From contig MU270016.1 of NCBI GenBank assembly GCA_021432635.1, positions 1,259,905 through 1,323,904 of the forward strand: a DNA stretch of 64,000 bases. The letters run 5' to 3'. This stretch comes from Thozetella sp. PMI_491 (taxonomy: Eukaryota > Ascomycota > Sordariomycetes > Chaetosphaeriales > Chaetosphaeriaceae). The first letter of the stretch is position 1. Each line of letters begins with the position of its first letter. Positions 1 through 11,162 of the stretch are shown one piece after another. A program made the translations under genes and the position numbers. Below the pieces are notes generated by a model. That model made no database searches and had not been told where the DNA came from. It was given only the letters and a program-made list of their open reading frames with translations.

Positions 1-1004
1 CTGCGCACCACCGGCAGGAATACCCGCTTGCCCACCGCCATTCTGAGTGCCAGCGCCTTTTCCACCACCGTTATTACCTGCAGCTGGAACGCCGGCAGCA
101 GGAGCATTACCGACAGGGGTGCCAACCGGGGCGGGGCTCGGTTGAGCAACAGGAGGAAAGGCACCGCCTGCGGGAGTGCCAGCCTGTGAGCCGCCGGCTT
201 GGCCACCGGTGCCTTTCCCACCTCCGTTGCCCGCGGCAGGTGCGCCGCCCACCTGCGCACCACCACCTTGGGTACCTCCAGCAGGAGTAGGGACGGGAAC
301 AGGACTCGGCTGAGCGGCAGTTGGCTGGACACCGCCAGCTGGAACACCAGCTTGTCCCCCCCCGTTTTGAGCACCGGTGCCTTTTCCACCGCCATTACCA
401 GCGGCGGGGGCGATTCCAGCCGGGCTGGCTACTGGAGCCGGGCTGGGTTGGGCTACAGTAGGCTGGGCGCCGCCGGCAGGAACACCAGCTTGAGTCCCAG
501 TCCCTTTTCCGCCATTACCAACGGCCGGAGCGCCGCCGCCATTGCCTCCAGTGTTGGTCCCGGTTGCCGGTGGTGCAGGAGTATTGTTTGGGGCGGCGGG
601 TGGGTTGCCACCTTTCTGGGCAGCCCCGGCATTGGCACCGGGGCTTCCCCCGGTTGCAGGCTGAGCAGGGTTATTGTTCGATGTGAGAGGTGCGCCAGCG
701 CCTTGTTGGCTGGGTCCGCCCTGTTGGGTAGCCCCGGCGTTGCCTCCGCCATTGCCACCCGGTATGCGCTGTACTAAGCGGCGGCCGTATTGAGGGCCTT
801 CATCTATAATGTGAACGTCATTCGGCTATTCAGTGAGTCGTTAGCATCTTGCTGCTTCGAACAGGCATCATCTAGCGTCACTAGCAGTGCAGACACCGAG
901 ACGGTGACGAGAAAGTAGCTTACCATGAGATTGCGTCGAACAGCATGGGGCGCGGCATAAGCGCCGATTGCCAAAGCTCCAACGAGGAAGGTTGTGAACT
1001 TCAT
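1..1004 (-). CDS. Secreted Gly/Ala/Pro-rich tandem-repeat protein (3' end outside window)
   Basis: Exon 1 (1004-924, 27 codons) encodes a signal peptide beginning MKFTTFLVGALAIGAYA. The GTAAGC donor at 923 joins, in phase, to a CAG acceptor at 769; exon 2 (768 to beyond 1) is open in one frame. The mature protein is built from imperfect units of about 45-55 residues with a core like GNGGGKGTGxQxGG, then PAGGxQPTxAQPSP and PVxxPxG. At least three to four copies are visible, rich in Gly, Pro, Ala, Gln and Asn, with almost no hydrophobic residues. This suggests an extended, disordered cell-wall or extracellular protein, but I do not recognise a family. Other frames of the same DNA are also open because of the GC-rich repeat; the frame used here is the one that joins to the signal-peptide exon. 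The C-terminus lies off the left edge, so a GPI signal or terminal domain cannot be judged. Confidence 0.7.
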
Positions 1005-2707
1005 TATGTGAGGATAAGAGGTTAAAAGAACAATAGTCTTTACCGGACTGGCAAATTAAGTAAGATCTATGATAAACTGTGAAGTGGCTGGCCAGCAAGC
1101 GTCGGGGTAAAATCTAGACAACTGAAGAAACGAAATGCCAGATGTACAATCAGAGCCAATGCTGATGATGAGTGCCTTGGAATGACAATCGACACGATGC
1201 TTACAACTAGCAGTTACTTTATACCTCTCACGTTGCCTGTATTTTGTCCTTCTGGTGTCTCCCAACACAACAGGAGCCCACATTCCGACGAGGCATCCCA
1301 CTTACCGCCGGGATCGTTCCTAAAAAGGACATGACCAGGCATTGGGAATATTCTCTATAGGAATGCGGGTGTGATCGGCGTCCTGGCGTCACGACTATTT
1401 GGGGTACCTGCCAAACAAGTCAGGGGATCATACCCAATCAAGGACCTACCACAGCTTCGAGAAGAGGTTAGATGGGACCAAAAGAGGAGACAGACGTTCA
1501 AATGCCGGCCACTTCGGTGGGGTGATGCCCATCATGACTGGGGGAGCCTAGTTTCAAGACTCCTTGTTCTAGGGAACGACCCTGTGTCAATTTTCAGATG
1601 ATGGTCATAGAAACAGAATAACAATAGATAAACTGGGGGTAGCGCCTGTCTTGGCTGCCATGCGAGTTGGGCGGGAGGCCTGGGAGTTAACCGACTGGGT
1701 TGGCTTGGGCCATCAGACGAACAGAGGTCAAAACTTACTGAAACCCTTAAGCTTGTTGTAAGCTTGCCACCCTAACTTGAACTGCCGAGTTTTAGCTTGG
1801 AAGACCCTAGAGTTTATGGCAAGCGTAGCATTGTGTCGAGCCGCATGAGCGGGGCGAGTCTGAGATCGCTGGGTCTTGTCTCCAACCCTCCGGCTAGTGG
1901 ATCGTTGGCTCTTGGCGAAATGCCCAGACGCATGAACCCCGCGGTTTTTTTAGAACATGTGCGGGAAGAAAGCTGATCTTCATGAGATTGTTGATCTTAT
2001 AGCGTATTGATCGCTGGGTCGAAAGCTGCCATCTGTTAGGGAAGCAGGGATGAGGTGACGATCCTCAGAAGTTCTGTCTCTTCTTCCTTTCGAGCAAGCC
2101 CGAAGAGATGGAGGATTCATCATCGTGGAGACTGGGATCAATTATCACAATAAAACGATTGATACCTCAGTAGGAAACCTCGAGGGAGCTTTCGAGTAGC
2201 TGGCTATGCAGGGGCTTGCCTTGCTTTGGAGCTTGCCCCGGCGAGGCCGCCTGGGCGAGGCGCTGTCATATGTGTTGTGACTTGGGGAGGCAGGACAGCG
2301 TGGGGTCTGTCAGCCAAAATGAGCCAAAATGTTCCGACGATGGCCCAACCAACTGCTCGTAAGAGGGGTTTCAAGATCTGCACTGCCGCCCAAATCAGAT
2401 CCAGCCCCACCGAGTTGTAGCGCATGAGGCGGAGACATGCCCCGATTCTCACTAGAGCATCAGTCAACCCAAAGTTCCAAAGTCCAAGGACACATGATAG
2501 GAGAGCACATGAGTCGTCAATTGTGGGTTCTCGTACGGCCACGGCTCTATGTTCTATCTACCATCATTATGTCGCTACAAAGGAGAAGGTCTACGGACAA
2601 AACGACGATATTATTTAGCTGTATACGCTCGTACGGGGGGGCTTCCCATACTCAACGAGCGTTTATGCCCAAGGCACATCCTCGTGAACCAATGTTTGGT
2701 CCAAATT
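1005..2707. other. Intergenic, no gene supported
   Basis: This 1.7 kb stretch lies upstream of the secreted repeat protein and downstream of the GNAT gene. Only short open frames occur, none with a recognisable domain or fungal splice structure. A hydrophobic 112-codon minus-strand frame at 2204-2542 was considered and not accepted. Confidence 0.5.
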
Positions 2708-3481
2708 CTATGACGATGGCGCTATGCGATAATGATATCTATATAATTCTTCGTAGCCGAGGCTCCGGTAGAGCGCCGCAGCTCCTTTGTTACTTCCCAC
2801 CACAAACAAGCCCCCTGCAGTGGCACCCTCTTCTATAGCCCAGCCCGTGAGCCGGCCGAGCAAGGCTCGCATGAGTCCGCGCCGTCGGGCAGCCGGCGCA
2901 GTGATGACATTACAGGTCACCATCATAGTACCTTGCACAACCGCAAAAGCAGCAGCGAGCGGCTGCCCGTCCTGCGAGAGCCAACCATAGCGTGCCGTCG
3001 GGACGACCGCGTCGAGCACCCGGCCAAGTGCTGCGGCGCGGCCGGTTTCGAGCTGTGCCATGGCGAGATACGCCTGGAGCCAGCCGTCATGGGGTCCGGC
3101 GTCCAACTTCACAGTGATGTTTTCTGGTAAGAGGGTTGGTGCTGCCTGAACTCCTAGGCTGGCCAAGTAGAATGCGTCGCCGGGGTTAATCAACCTGTAG
3201 CCACGGGCGTCTAATCGCTGGTCGAGGTCGCTGGGATCGGCAAGCGGGGTGAGGCGAAATAGGGGAGGCAGCCTGTGAGCCGAGTACCAAGACTCTGCAC
3301 GAGCAATTTTTGCGTCCGTGTCGCCCAGGGCCGGGTAGTTTGGGTTCACCGAGTTCGCCCGCATCGAGTGGCCCTTGCTGAAACGCAGAACCCATCCATC
3401 ATCAAGTACCTGCGCGAGTGATGGCCACGCGCTAAAGGACGCCTCCTCAATTTGGCGAATAAGAGAGGCAGAAACCGTCAT
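2708..3481 (-). CDS. GNAT-family N-acetyltransferase, bacterial-type, intronless
   Basis: A single uninterrupted 257-codon frame with no intron. The C-terminal third carries the GNAT acetyl-CoA site: an ARRRGLMRALL segment (motif A, the R-x-x-G-x loop) followed by N-K-G-A-A-x-L-Y-x-x-L-G-Y (motif B), ending in a YRYHYRI strand. The N-terminal part (EEASFSAWPSLAQVLDDGWV, then R-x-S-K-G-H-S-M-R-A-N-S-V-N) is the layout of proteobacterial GNATs that acetylate small amines or antibiotics; the substrate cannot be told. It should transfer acetyl from acetyl-CoA to an amine in the cytosol. Almost all neighbours carry introns, so the intronless structure and bacterial look suggest horizontal transfer, which is an inference. 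The start is the first Met of the frame, at the usual distance before the domain. Confidence 0.85.
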   Translation of the reverse strand: MTVSASLIRQIEEASFSAWPSLAQVLDDGWVLRFSKGHSMRANSVNPNYPALGDTDAKIARAESWYSAHRLPPLFRLTPLADPSDLDQRLDARGYRLINPGDAFYLASLGVQAAPTLLPENITVKLDAGPHDGWLQAYLAMAQLETGRAAALGRVLDAVVPTARYGWLSQDGQPLAAAFAVVQGTMMVTCNVITAPAARRRGLMRALLGRLTGWAIEEGATAGGLFVVGSNKGAAALYRSLGYEELYRYHYRIAPSS

Positions 3482-4176
3482 GGCTTGGTGACTTTAATGG
3501 CTCGAAAAATAATAGGGTTTCGGTACCTTAACTCTCAGGTTAAGGGCATGTCAGGGGAAATACAACTGTCAACGACAATACCTATGACTCACCTCCACGC
3601 CCATCGTCTCAACAACGAAAGAATCCTCTGATGACGTAATCATGGCGTGCTATTGCTACTTTCCCGGACTGATTAGGCCAAATGGAGATGTCGAATTCAC
3701 GTTCCGCTGAGCTACCATGGTACAAAGTCGTGCAACTATGAGGGTCTAAATCTTTAGGAACAACAGTTCAAGGGATAGTGTTAGGCCATCTAACTGTACG
3801 AGAGGCGCACTAACATCCTCATACAGCCAGGAAACAAGGAGCGCAATGAATGGGTTTAGTTATGTCCCTGAAGCACCAGTGGAGTAACGCTGGATCCGGC
3901 TAAGGCAGCTGCCGGGGACGGTCAGCACTAAGGGAGCAGCCTCTGCTGTACGAACCTATACATCAGTGTAGAAGCTCGTGGTTCAATAGCCGGCCATATG
4001 TCTTCAAATATACGCCGTGGTTCGTAGTATGCAGGGCTTACGGGTGTCAATTGGCCTACCTAAAGTGGGATATATTGCCAAATCTGATAGAATGTCTACA
4101 CATGAATGAGATTAATGAAAGCTAACTTACCGCATCTAGGAACTTACTTTCGTCATTCAACTCATCTGGCTCAAAG
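3482..4176. other. Intergenic between two minus-strand genes
   Basis: The promoter of the GNAT gene and the 3' region of the flavin monooxygenase gene share this 695 bp. I see no coding frame, repeat or RNA gene in it. Confidence 0.5.
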
Positions 4177-6196
4177 TTACAGCATAGGGACCGGGGTGTC
4201 GCGATATGCGTCCGGCAAGATGCCCTCAAGCGCCGCTTTAATCTGCAGGGCCAGAGTCCACGAATGCCAGCGATGCTGTTGTGTATAACCACCCATCACC
4301 CAAAAGTTGTCAAGCTGCGATTGCCGCTTCCAGACGCCGCGGATCTCGCCTTCGTCGTCAATTCCCCACGTCGCGTCCATGCGAGCGGCGATTTCTTGTG
4401 GGCCTAGCATCGCATCATCTTCCCTCGGCCCGTCACCGCCAAGAATGTCGGCGGCAACGTTGCGGAAGTTCAAATCACGAAAGCCAGTGCACCAGATGAC
4501 TGCGTCCGCGTCCAGAGTACTTCCATCAGAGAACCGCAGGCCGGTTTCTGTAAAGGCCACGGGCTCGACGTTGCTCTTCACACCAGCCTTGCCCTCCGCA
4601 ATCAGGGCAGTCCCGCCAACGTCGATATAGTGCCCACCACCGCACTCCAGCAATTGGTGCATAAGTGCGCAGTCCGGGTGAGCACTGTCAAGAGCGGGAA
4701 AGCCGGCAGCAATTAAGGACGAATAGCGATCCGGCTCAGCGGCGGCGAACATTGCCAATAATCCCTTACCAAGAGCTGCGTCGACCACGACTGGGAGCGA
4801 GAATAACAACTCATCAGCGGCGGCGACCCCTGCATCGTAGGCGCCGAGGCTCATGGGATGGGTAATATAGGTAACCGGGAAGAGGTAGGTTGGAGAGCGT
4901 ACCACCATGGTAGTCTCGAGCCCAGAGCCATGGCAGTCTTCAAGAACGTCAAACGCGGTATTCGCCGAGCCGACGATAATGGCCGACTTTACGCCCTTCT
5001 CTTTCAGTGCGATAGGATTCGTGTACTGAGCCGAGTGGATGCTAACGCCATTATAGATACTCTCTTCCGCAATGGCGGGGAGATTTGGCTTCTGTGACCC
5101 AACACCTGTCGCCTGGACGAGGTGCTTCGCGATGGCTGTCGTCTCGCCCGAAGGCGTCTGAAACTTAACCGTCCACCGTTTCGCCGCGACGTCGTACGTT
5201 GTAGAAGTCACTCTCGCCTCGGTGATCAGGTTGAGATGGAACTCTTCAATGTATCGCTTGACCTGGTTAGCGAGGTCATCCCTGCTGAGGAAGCCGGCCC
5301 GGAGACTTTCCTCGTAGGCTAGCATTCTTGGTCAGTAAGTCGCACCGCAGCTGCACGTGGAGGATCTTACGCATATAGGGCAGATCGCAGAACGAAGTTG
5401 GCACATGAAACCGCAGGGAATCATAACGAAGAGACCAGTTGTCTCCCACCCCGGCATTACGTTCAACCATGACGCTCTCGACGCCCAAGGTCTTGAGGCG
5501 GGCGGCAAGGGTGATCGCGCTACACAAGGATAAGCACGGGCTTGTCCGGCGCAACGGGTCTTAACGTACGAATTTCCTCCCCCGATGATGACGACATCTG
5601 ATTCAAATGCATCGACGCCGCGGAGTTGCTTCCCAGGGGTCCTCAGCAACTCCTCGTTCTCTGGATGCACATCGAGGTTCCGGAGACGTGTGCTCAGAAT
5701 CCAAATCTTCCATTGGACCATGCCATTGCCGTCCTTGGCGGGTAAGAGGATTACCTTCCCACTGCAAGTTGCGGGGGGATTGTTGGTCCGGAAGGTGAAG
5801 CCACAATCAATGAAGTTCTTTTTAGTTTGTCAGAATCATCCCTACCATGCTGGTATTGGTTCGAGCCCATCTTACCATCACCGGGTTGAACTGGCAAGCA
5901 TCGGTGGGCTCCAAAGGCTCAACAACCCCCCTAAGCTTCCTAGTTTCTAGCAAGGCTGCTGCTATCACTCCCGAGGTGGTCAGGGTGCGCAGGTGGTAGG
6001 TCAAGGCTAGATTGTCTTTCCAGTAGGCCTGTTCCGCGAGAAAGCAGCCCTCGACCGCTTTGGCGTCCTGAGCGGCCAATGCAGCATTGAACCTGGAGAG
6101 AGCTGCGTAAGCTTGCTTAGCGGGTTCGCCGCCGACCATGTGGCCCGGATCGACTGTGCCCGGAGTGACGGTGGGCAGAGGGTTCTCAGCCATCAT
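4177..6196 (-). CDS. FAD/NADPH flavin-containing monooxygenase with N-terminal SnoaL/NTF2-like domain
   Basis: Four exons (6196-5876, 5817-5570, 5519-5371, 5318-4177) give 619 residues. Residues about 25-150 form the NTF2-like region typical of this fungal FMO group (motif FNAALAAQDAKAVEGCF). Residues about 180-190 hold the FAD Rossmann loop VVIIGGGNSA followed by ERNAGVGDNW. Around residue 357 lies the NADPH Rossmann loop VGSANTAFDV. Near the C-terminus are the ATG-like segment VIWCTGFRDLNF and a terminal HSWTLALQIKA helix. The first dinucleotide loop ends in Ala rather than the third Gly, a common variant. The enzyme should hydroxylate or N-oxygenate a small substrate in the cytosol using NADPH and oxygen; the substrate is unknown. 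An upstream in-frame Met at 6232 is possible; 6196 was chosen because PLPTVTPGTVDPGH is where homologues usually begin. Confidence 0.88.
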
Positions 6197-6232
6197 CTTG
6201 CGCAAATCACCTGCAGCAGGATATTCCTGCAT

Positions 6233-7219
6233 CGCAGGAGTGGTGGCGAGAGCTGGAGCAGGTCAGTTCCCTGGCAACCCAATCGTCCTCTTCCAGCCGA
6301 CCTACCGACGACCATGCTGCAGTTCGGAGACAAAATCGACAGATCGCACGCGAAAATGGGTGGAAGGTCTCAAAAGAAGAAAGCAGGACGGCTGAAGAAC
6401 AAGAAAGGGGAGCTGCATGGTTAAAACGTGAGGGGTATGAAGGAGGTAGTGTGGCGGCCGAAATATTACCAGCAGCCGCACCTGCATCTATGGCTTCGCG
6501 ATAGCCTGGTCTGTGACACCTCAAGCCAAGCCAAGAAGGTTTCCCTTCAGCGGAGTGGCTGCAAGACGGACAAGGGTCTGAGTCAGAGCGTCATAACCCC
6601 TTACGGACAGATAACCACGAGAAGCATCGGTCAGTGTTTTCGTTAGCAACAAGGAGTTTCGTAGTTGAACTAACTAGATGGTTGCTTTGATTTTACTTTC
6701 TTCTTTTGCCCGCCCCGCACCCCTAATCCACCACTCGCTTTCCACCTCATTGGAAACAAGCAATGTGGAAGATCCTCCGTAAGAAGAGCCAGCTCTTCGC
6801 GGCGCAGCAAGTAGAGTAGCAGTCACAAAGCAGACCCCGCAACAAAGAAACTGCGGCGAAATCGGCCGCCGGGACGTAATCCCCGTGGGCTGTTTTCGGA
6901 AAACGTGCCGTGCAATCACATTCACCGTGGTTCTGGATGGTTGGTCGGCTGTCCTTGTGTCCCCCTCCTTCTCTCTCCCCTGGTCGATATTTTGCAAGGG
7001 CCGATAACCAGCTTGGTTTGGGTTGGTATTGATGTGCAGACCTCCTTTTGTAGTCCCTTTCAGCTTGTCCAGGTGCAATGGATCAATTGGAGCCCCGGGA
7101 GCCTAGAGCGAACCGCTGGGCTGGCTGTGTATATGGTCGTCCAACCCGCCACTGCGTAGCGTATTCGATCTAAGCATCGTCGACGAACAGTATATACAAA
7201 GTTAAACAGAAACGGAGAT
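6233..7219. promoter_or_regulatory. Divergent intergenic region, monooxygenase / receptor
   Basis: These 987 bp separate the 5' ends of the flavin monooxygenase (-) and the rhodopsin-like receptor (+), so both promoters lie here. Scattered open frames on both strands have no domain signal. Confidence 0.5.
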
Positions 7220-8630
7220 ATGTCTCTCTCACCCGAGGAACTCGATGCTTTACTGTCAGCACCCGCGCTGGATATCCCGGCTGGTGAAACGGCTGATTTT
7301 GACAACCCTCCCAACCAGAACGCCCTAGCCGTGTTCGTGACGACCTTTTGCATTGTTGTCGCAACGGCATGCCTTGTCCTGCGCACATACGTGCGGACAT
7401 GGAAGGAAAGGAAGCTACATAAGGAAGAAGGTGGAGTCAGCTTGCGGCTTAACAAGCCTAGCGGAGGCTAAACAATCACCAGTACTGATGTTCGGCGCCT
7501 ATGGGGCATACTGGGGTACTGCGTACGCCGGATATGCCATGGTATGGGCTCCGGGGTACTATGTTCACCAGTGGAATCTCCACAATGGTGACCTTGTTCA
7601 GCCACTCTATGTTAGGGACTTTCTAATCTACCTGCCGTCCGCGCATCTAACACAGTCCTGATAACTCACTCAGCTTATTCTGATTTACGGCTGCTGCTAT
7701 TCCGTCGTCCTCCCACTCATCAAGACCGCCATCCTATTCGACTGGTGCCGCGTATTTGTTCTCGCCGAAAAGGGCCGCAGTCCATTCTGGTGGGCCAGCG
7801 TGGTCCTCAGCGTTCTGCAGTGCGCGTGGGGAGTGGCATGCATCATTCTCTTGAACTTCCAGTGCATCCCCCACCAAGCAATCTGGGAGTTCTACCTCCC
7901 CGCCAAGTGTTATCCGCTTCCTTCAGTCATGCTGGGGTCTGCTAGTGTACAAGTCGCGACGGACTTCGCAATGGTGATGCTGCCGCAAAGAATCATATGG
8001 AGTCTGCGCATGAATTGGCAGAAGAAGCTCGGCGTCTCCGTCGTGTTCGGGGTTGGCCTGATGTACGCCCACTACACCCCGTCACCTTCTAGTCTATTTG
8101 GCATCACTGCTGACCTCCACAGTGCTTGTATCGCCGCCTGTTTCCGCTTGAACCGCACGATAACTTTCTCTCAAGAACCCGACAAGATGTACTACATTGG
8201 ACCCCTGTTATTCTGGGCCTGGGCAGAGATGACGGCTGGCTTCTTCATCCTCAGCGTCCCGTGCCTGCCCAAACTCATTGCTGAATCAGGCCTGTCTTTG
8301 CGGATAAAACGTGCACTTGGCATTACCTTCGGATCCAAACCTCCTACAGACGACTCAAACGGACTCGTGACCATTGGCGGCTCCGGCGGCTCTAAGCGTC
8401 GGCCCGTGTCTGGCCTGTCGCCCGAGGAAGGTTACTACAAGGTCCACATTGACGGAGATGGGACGACCGTGTCCGACATGGACCGCCACGAGTCGCAGGA
8501 GCACCTCCGAGGCCTAAGCATAAGCACCACTGCCGGAGTGACAGTGACACGAACTACCAAAGTAGTTGTCGGGTCAGACTCACCCCCTGGGAGCGATACC
8601 GAGGAGATACACTCCTCATGGACGAGATGA
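7220..8630 (+). CDS. Rhodopsin-like (PTH11-type) integral membrane protein
   Basis: Exons 7220-7430, 7483-7610, 7674-8062 and 8123-8630 give 411 residues. A short N-terminal extracellular segment (MSLSPEELDALLSAPALDIP) leads into seven hydrophobic helices, starting with AVFVTTFCIVVATACLVLRT and including LILIYGCCYSVVLPLIKTAI, WASVVLSVLQCAWGVACIIL and LLFWAWAEMTAGFFILSVP. This is the layout of the fungal rhodopsin-domain family that includes PTH11-like receptors. The last intron is 60 bp and in frame, so read-through would add 20 residues; splicing restores the usual GVGLIACIAACFRL helix. The cytoplasmic tail of about 120 residues is Ser/Thr/Gly-rich with acidic patches. The protein is likely plasma membrane, sensing an unknown ligand. 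No CFEM domain is present. Confidence 0.88.
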
Positions 8631-8719
8631 ACGGTGAACCAGTGCCCCAATCCTCCATGTTATAGCTCAGCCACAAGGCTGACCACCAAAGTATGGACGG
8701 GTGTAGGATATTACGAAAG

Positions 8720-10409
8720 CTATCGAACTAATGGTTCCTCGTCCGTCCGAGCACACGAGCCCTGTGCTCGTTTCTGGCTCTTCTTGGGGGAGCTTATCCC
8801 GTTTTCCGATACACGCTTTCGTATTATACCTGGCCCCACCACCATCTCTTTCGCGTAAGAAGGTATTTCTTCGCCTTCTTTCCAGGCATACCGAGCCCCT
8901 GGGTGGTCTGGGGGCAGGCGACCGTTGCCACCGCCGCGCAACACTTCCCTGAAGGTACCGGCCTTCGCAGGATAGTCCTTCCAGACCAGTCCTCGCCGCT
9001 GGAGCTCAGGCACGAGCAAGTCTGCAATGTCATTGAAAGTGCCTGGCATGGTTGCAAACTTGAAGTTGAAGCCATCCACGTCGGCCACGTCAGCCCAGCG
9101 CTCTAGTTCGTCCGCCACAGTTTTCACACTCCCTATGATCTTGTTGCCCATTCCCCCCACCTTGAGGTAGTCAGCAATAGTCTTTTTGTTCCATTTCAGC
9201 CCATCGGTTCCGGGGACCGTGGCTGCCCAGTTGTTCACTAATGTCTGCACAGCGGGCTCGTCACCGAATCTTACGTCCTGGTCGTCAGCATACTTGTCCA
9301 GGTCATAGCCGGAGAACCCCCCAAACAAGGCCAGCGCGCCCTCGCCGTTTCCGTATTCAAGATATTTCTCAAACTTGGCCTGGGCCTCCTCGTCCGTGGC
9401 TGCAACAATCACCAGGGTCGCTGCGATGATCTTCAAGGATCTCCCGTCGCGGCCGTGCTCGGTAGCTTGGCTTCGAATGTCGTCCACTTGCTTGCGGACC
9501 AGCTCAGGTGTGGATCCCCCGAGGAAGATAGCTTCAGCGTGCTTCGCTGCGAATGCCTTGCCAGCGCGAGACGTCCCCGCTTGGAAGATGAAGGGAGTTC
9601 GTTGCGGTGACGGCTCGCAAATGTGGGCGCCAGGGACATGATAGTATTTGCCGTGGTGGGCGATCTCCCTTATTCGTGCCGGGTCCGCGTAGCGGGACTG
9701 CGGATCATCCGGTGGTAAGATGGCATCGTCCCGCCAGGACCCTTCCCATAGCTTATATACTACTTCCATGTATCTGGGTAATTATGTCAGCATAATAATC
9801 CGCAACCACCAGGCGAACACCGGCTGATCACACACTCTTCCGCGATGTTGTAGCGCTCATCATGTTCGATTTGTGTATCAAGGCCGAAGTTGCGTGCCGC
9901 AGATTCCAGATATGACGTGACAATATTCCACGCCACTCGGCCATCAGTAAGGTGATCAAGTGTGGAAAATCGGCGGGCTAACGAGTATGGCTGTTCGTAG
10001 GTTGTCGATGACGTGACACCGAATCCGATGTTTTTGGTCGCCGCAGCCATGGCCGAAATGCTCAAGAGAGGATCATTGCTCGGAAATCTGCCTCGTCTAG
10101 TTAGCAAGCCACGCAGTGCCGAGCTACAAATAGTATGAAGGGAGATCGAGTCGCTTACTGCGCGCCAGCCTCTATAGAAGGCTGAAGGCTCTGCTTGTAA
10201 ACATCGTAGCCAGCCAGCACATCCGCGAAAAAGACGCAGTGGAACTTTGCAGCCTCAAGATTTTTCGCGAGAGAGACCCAGTGCTTAATGCTTTTGTACT
10301 CTCGGCCTTTGTCGCCGGGCAAGTTGAACAGGCCCGGGTTGAGATGAGACGGTGTCTGGTGGACGAACGCGCTTAGAATGAGCTGCTTCTTTGGCACTGG
10401 TCCAGACAT
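8720..10409 (-). CDS. Luciferase-like FMN-dependent monooxygenase (NtaA/SnaA type)
   Basis: Exons 10409-10159, 10087-9836 and 9773-8720 give 518 residues. Family signatures run in order: KKQLILSAFVHQTPSHLNPG at the N-terminus, AAKFHCVFFADVLAGYD, NDPLLSISAMAAATKNIGFG, YEQPYSLARRFSTLDHLTDG, RVAWNIVTSYLESAARNFG and FQAGTSRAGKAFAAKHAEAI. These match the nitrilotriacetate / dibenzothiophene-sulfone / pristinamycin flavin monooxygenase branch of the bacterial luciferase superfamily. Such enzymes use reduced FMN supplied by a separate reductase to cleave C-N or C-S bonds or oxidise small xenobiotics; no reductase gene is seen next to it. The 753 bp to the divergently transcribed MFS permease suggests co-regulation of uptake and oxidation. 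The C-terminal 45 residues past YAWKEGEE are less conserved. It ends 90 bp from the stop of the convergent receptor gene. Confidence 0.9.
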
Positions 10410-11162
10410 CTTGCACGCCTGCCGACACCTAGGTCCCGTGATGTTATGCGATCGAGCTGACCATGTTCGATGGACCGCCGTGAGGCTTAAGAGGATTTCT
10501 TTTCTAGGCAAGCTACCGAAAAGGTCCAGTGTCCGGTCCAGAATATGCGAGGCTCGATTGCGTGATAGAAGCGAAACATCACAACGCAGCTAACAGCAAG
10601 CGATGTCAAGCTATAACCAGTGCTATGGAACAAGGCCCCGCTAGCCCCCGCCGTGCTCTGCGCATTGTTGACATGGCCTATAGCGCTTGGCTTATCTTAG
10701 ACCCGGAAATAACGCGCACCCTAGTCCTTCAGATTCTAGAAACGGGGTTAAACAACTTGAGGACGAATAAGAATGTGAGAACTGGGATACAAGCAACTCA
10801 CGTCATTGTGGTGCCAAAATTCACCTTCGGATCTGGTCGGCAACTGCAGAGAACCAGCTTCACCCAGCTACCCACCATCCTGACCTTGTGGGTGTCTCGT
10901 CAGCTTCATTGCCGAATCGGGCGTAATGTAACGAGATGATGTCTTCGGTAAACCATTCTTGCAATAGTGCCGCCACCTTGGTAAGGACTACAGGTACCTG
11001 GTTCCAACTCCCCTGTAATCACTTTTCGGCAGATCTGCGCTGCAACGTACCTTATAAGACTGTGCCTATCTTGTCTGTCTTCCTCATCTGCGGAACACCT
11101 GTCGTCAATCTCCTAACTTGCATATGTTGTGGAATTGTTCTCCCACCGAACAGGATTTCAAC
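10410..11162. promoter_or_regulatory. Divergent promoter region, FMN monooxygenase / MFS transporter
   Basis: The starts of two genes on opposite strands flank these 753 bp. A plus-strand frame at 10529-10939 has no domain or homologous look and is treated as chance. No clear binding-site palindrome stood out by eye. Confidence 0.5.

Noticed and set aside
453-758. 101-codon minus frame within the repeat protein
   Set aside because: An alternative frame of the GC-rich repeat DNA; it does not join to the signal-peptide exon and lacks the repeated G/P/A units.
1371-1601. 76-codon plus frame
   Set aside because: Short, no domain, no signal peptide and no codon pattern to support it.
2204-2542. 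112-codon minus-strand frame with hydrophobic stretches
   Set aside because: No family resemblance, no promoter or splice evidence, and an equally open frame on the other strand; most likely chance.
10529-10939. 136-codon plus frame between the divergent monooxygenase and MFS genes
   Set aside because: No domain features, and it fills the shared promoter region of two well-supported genes.
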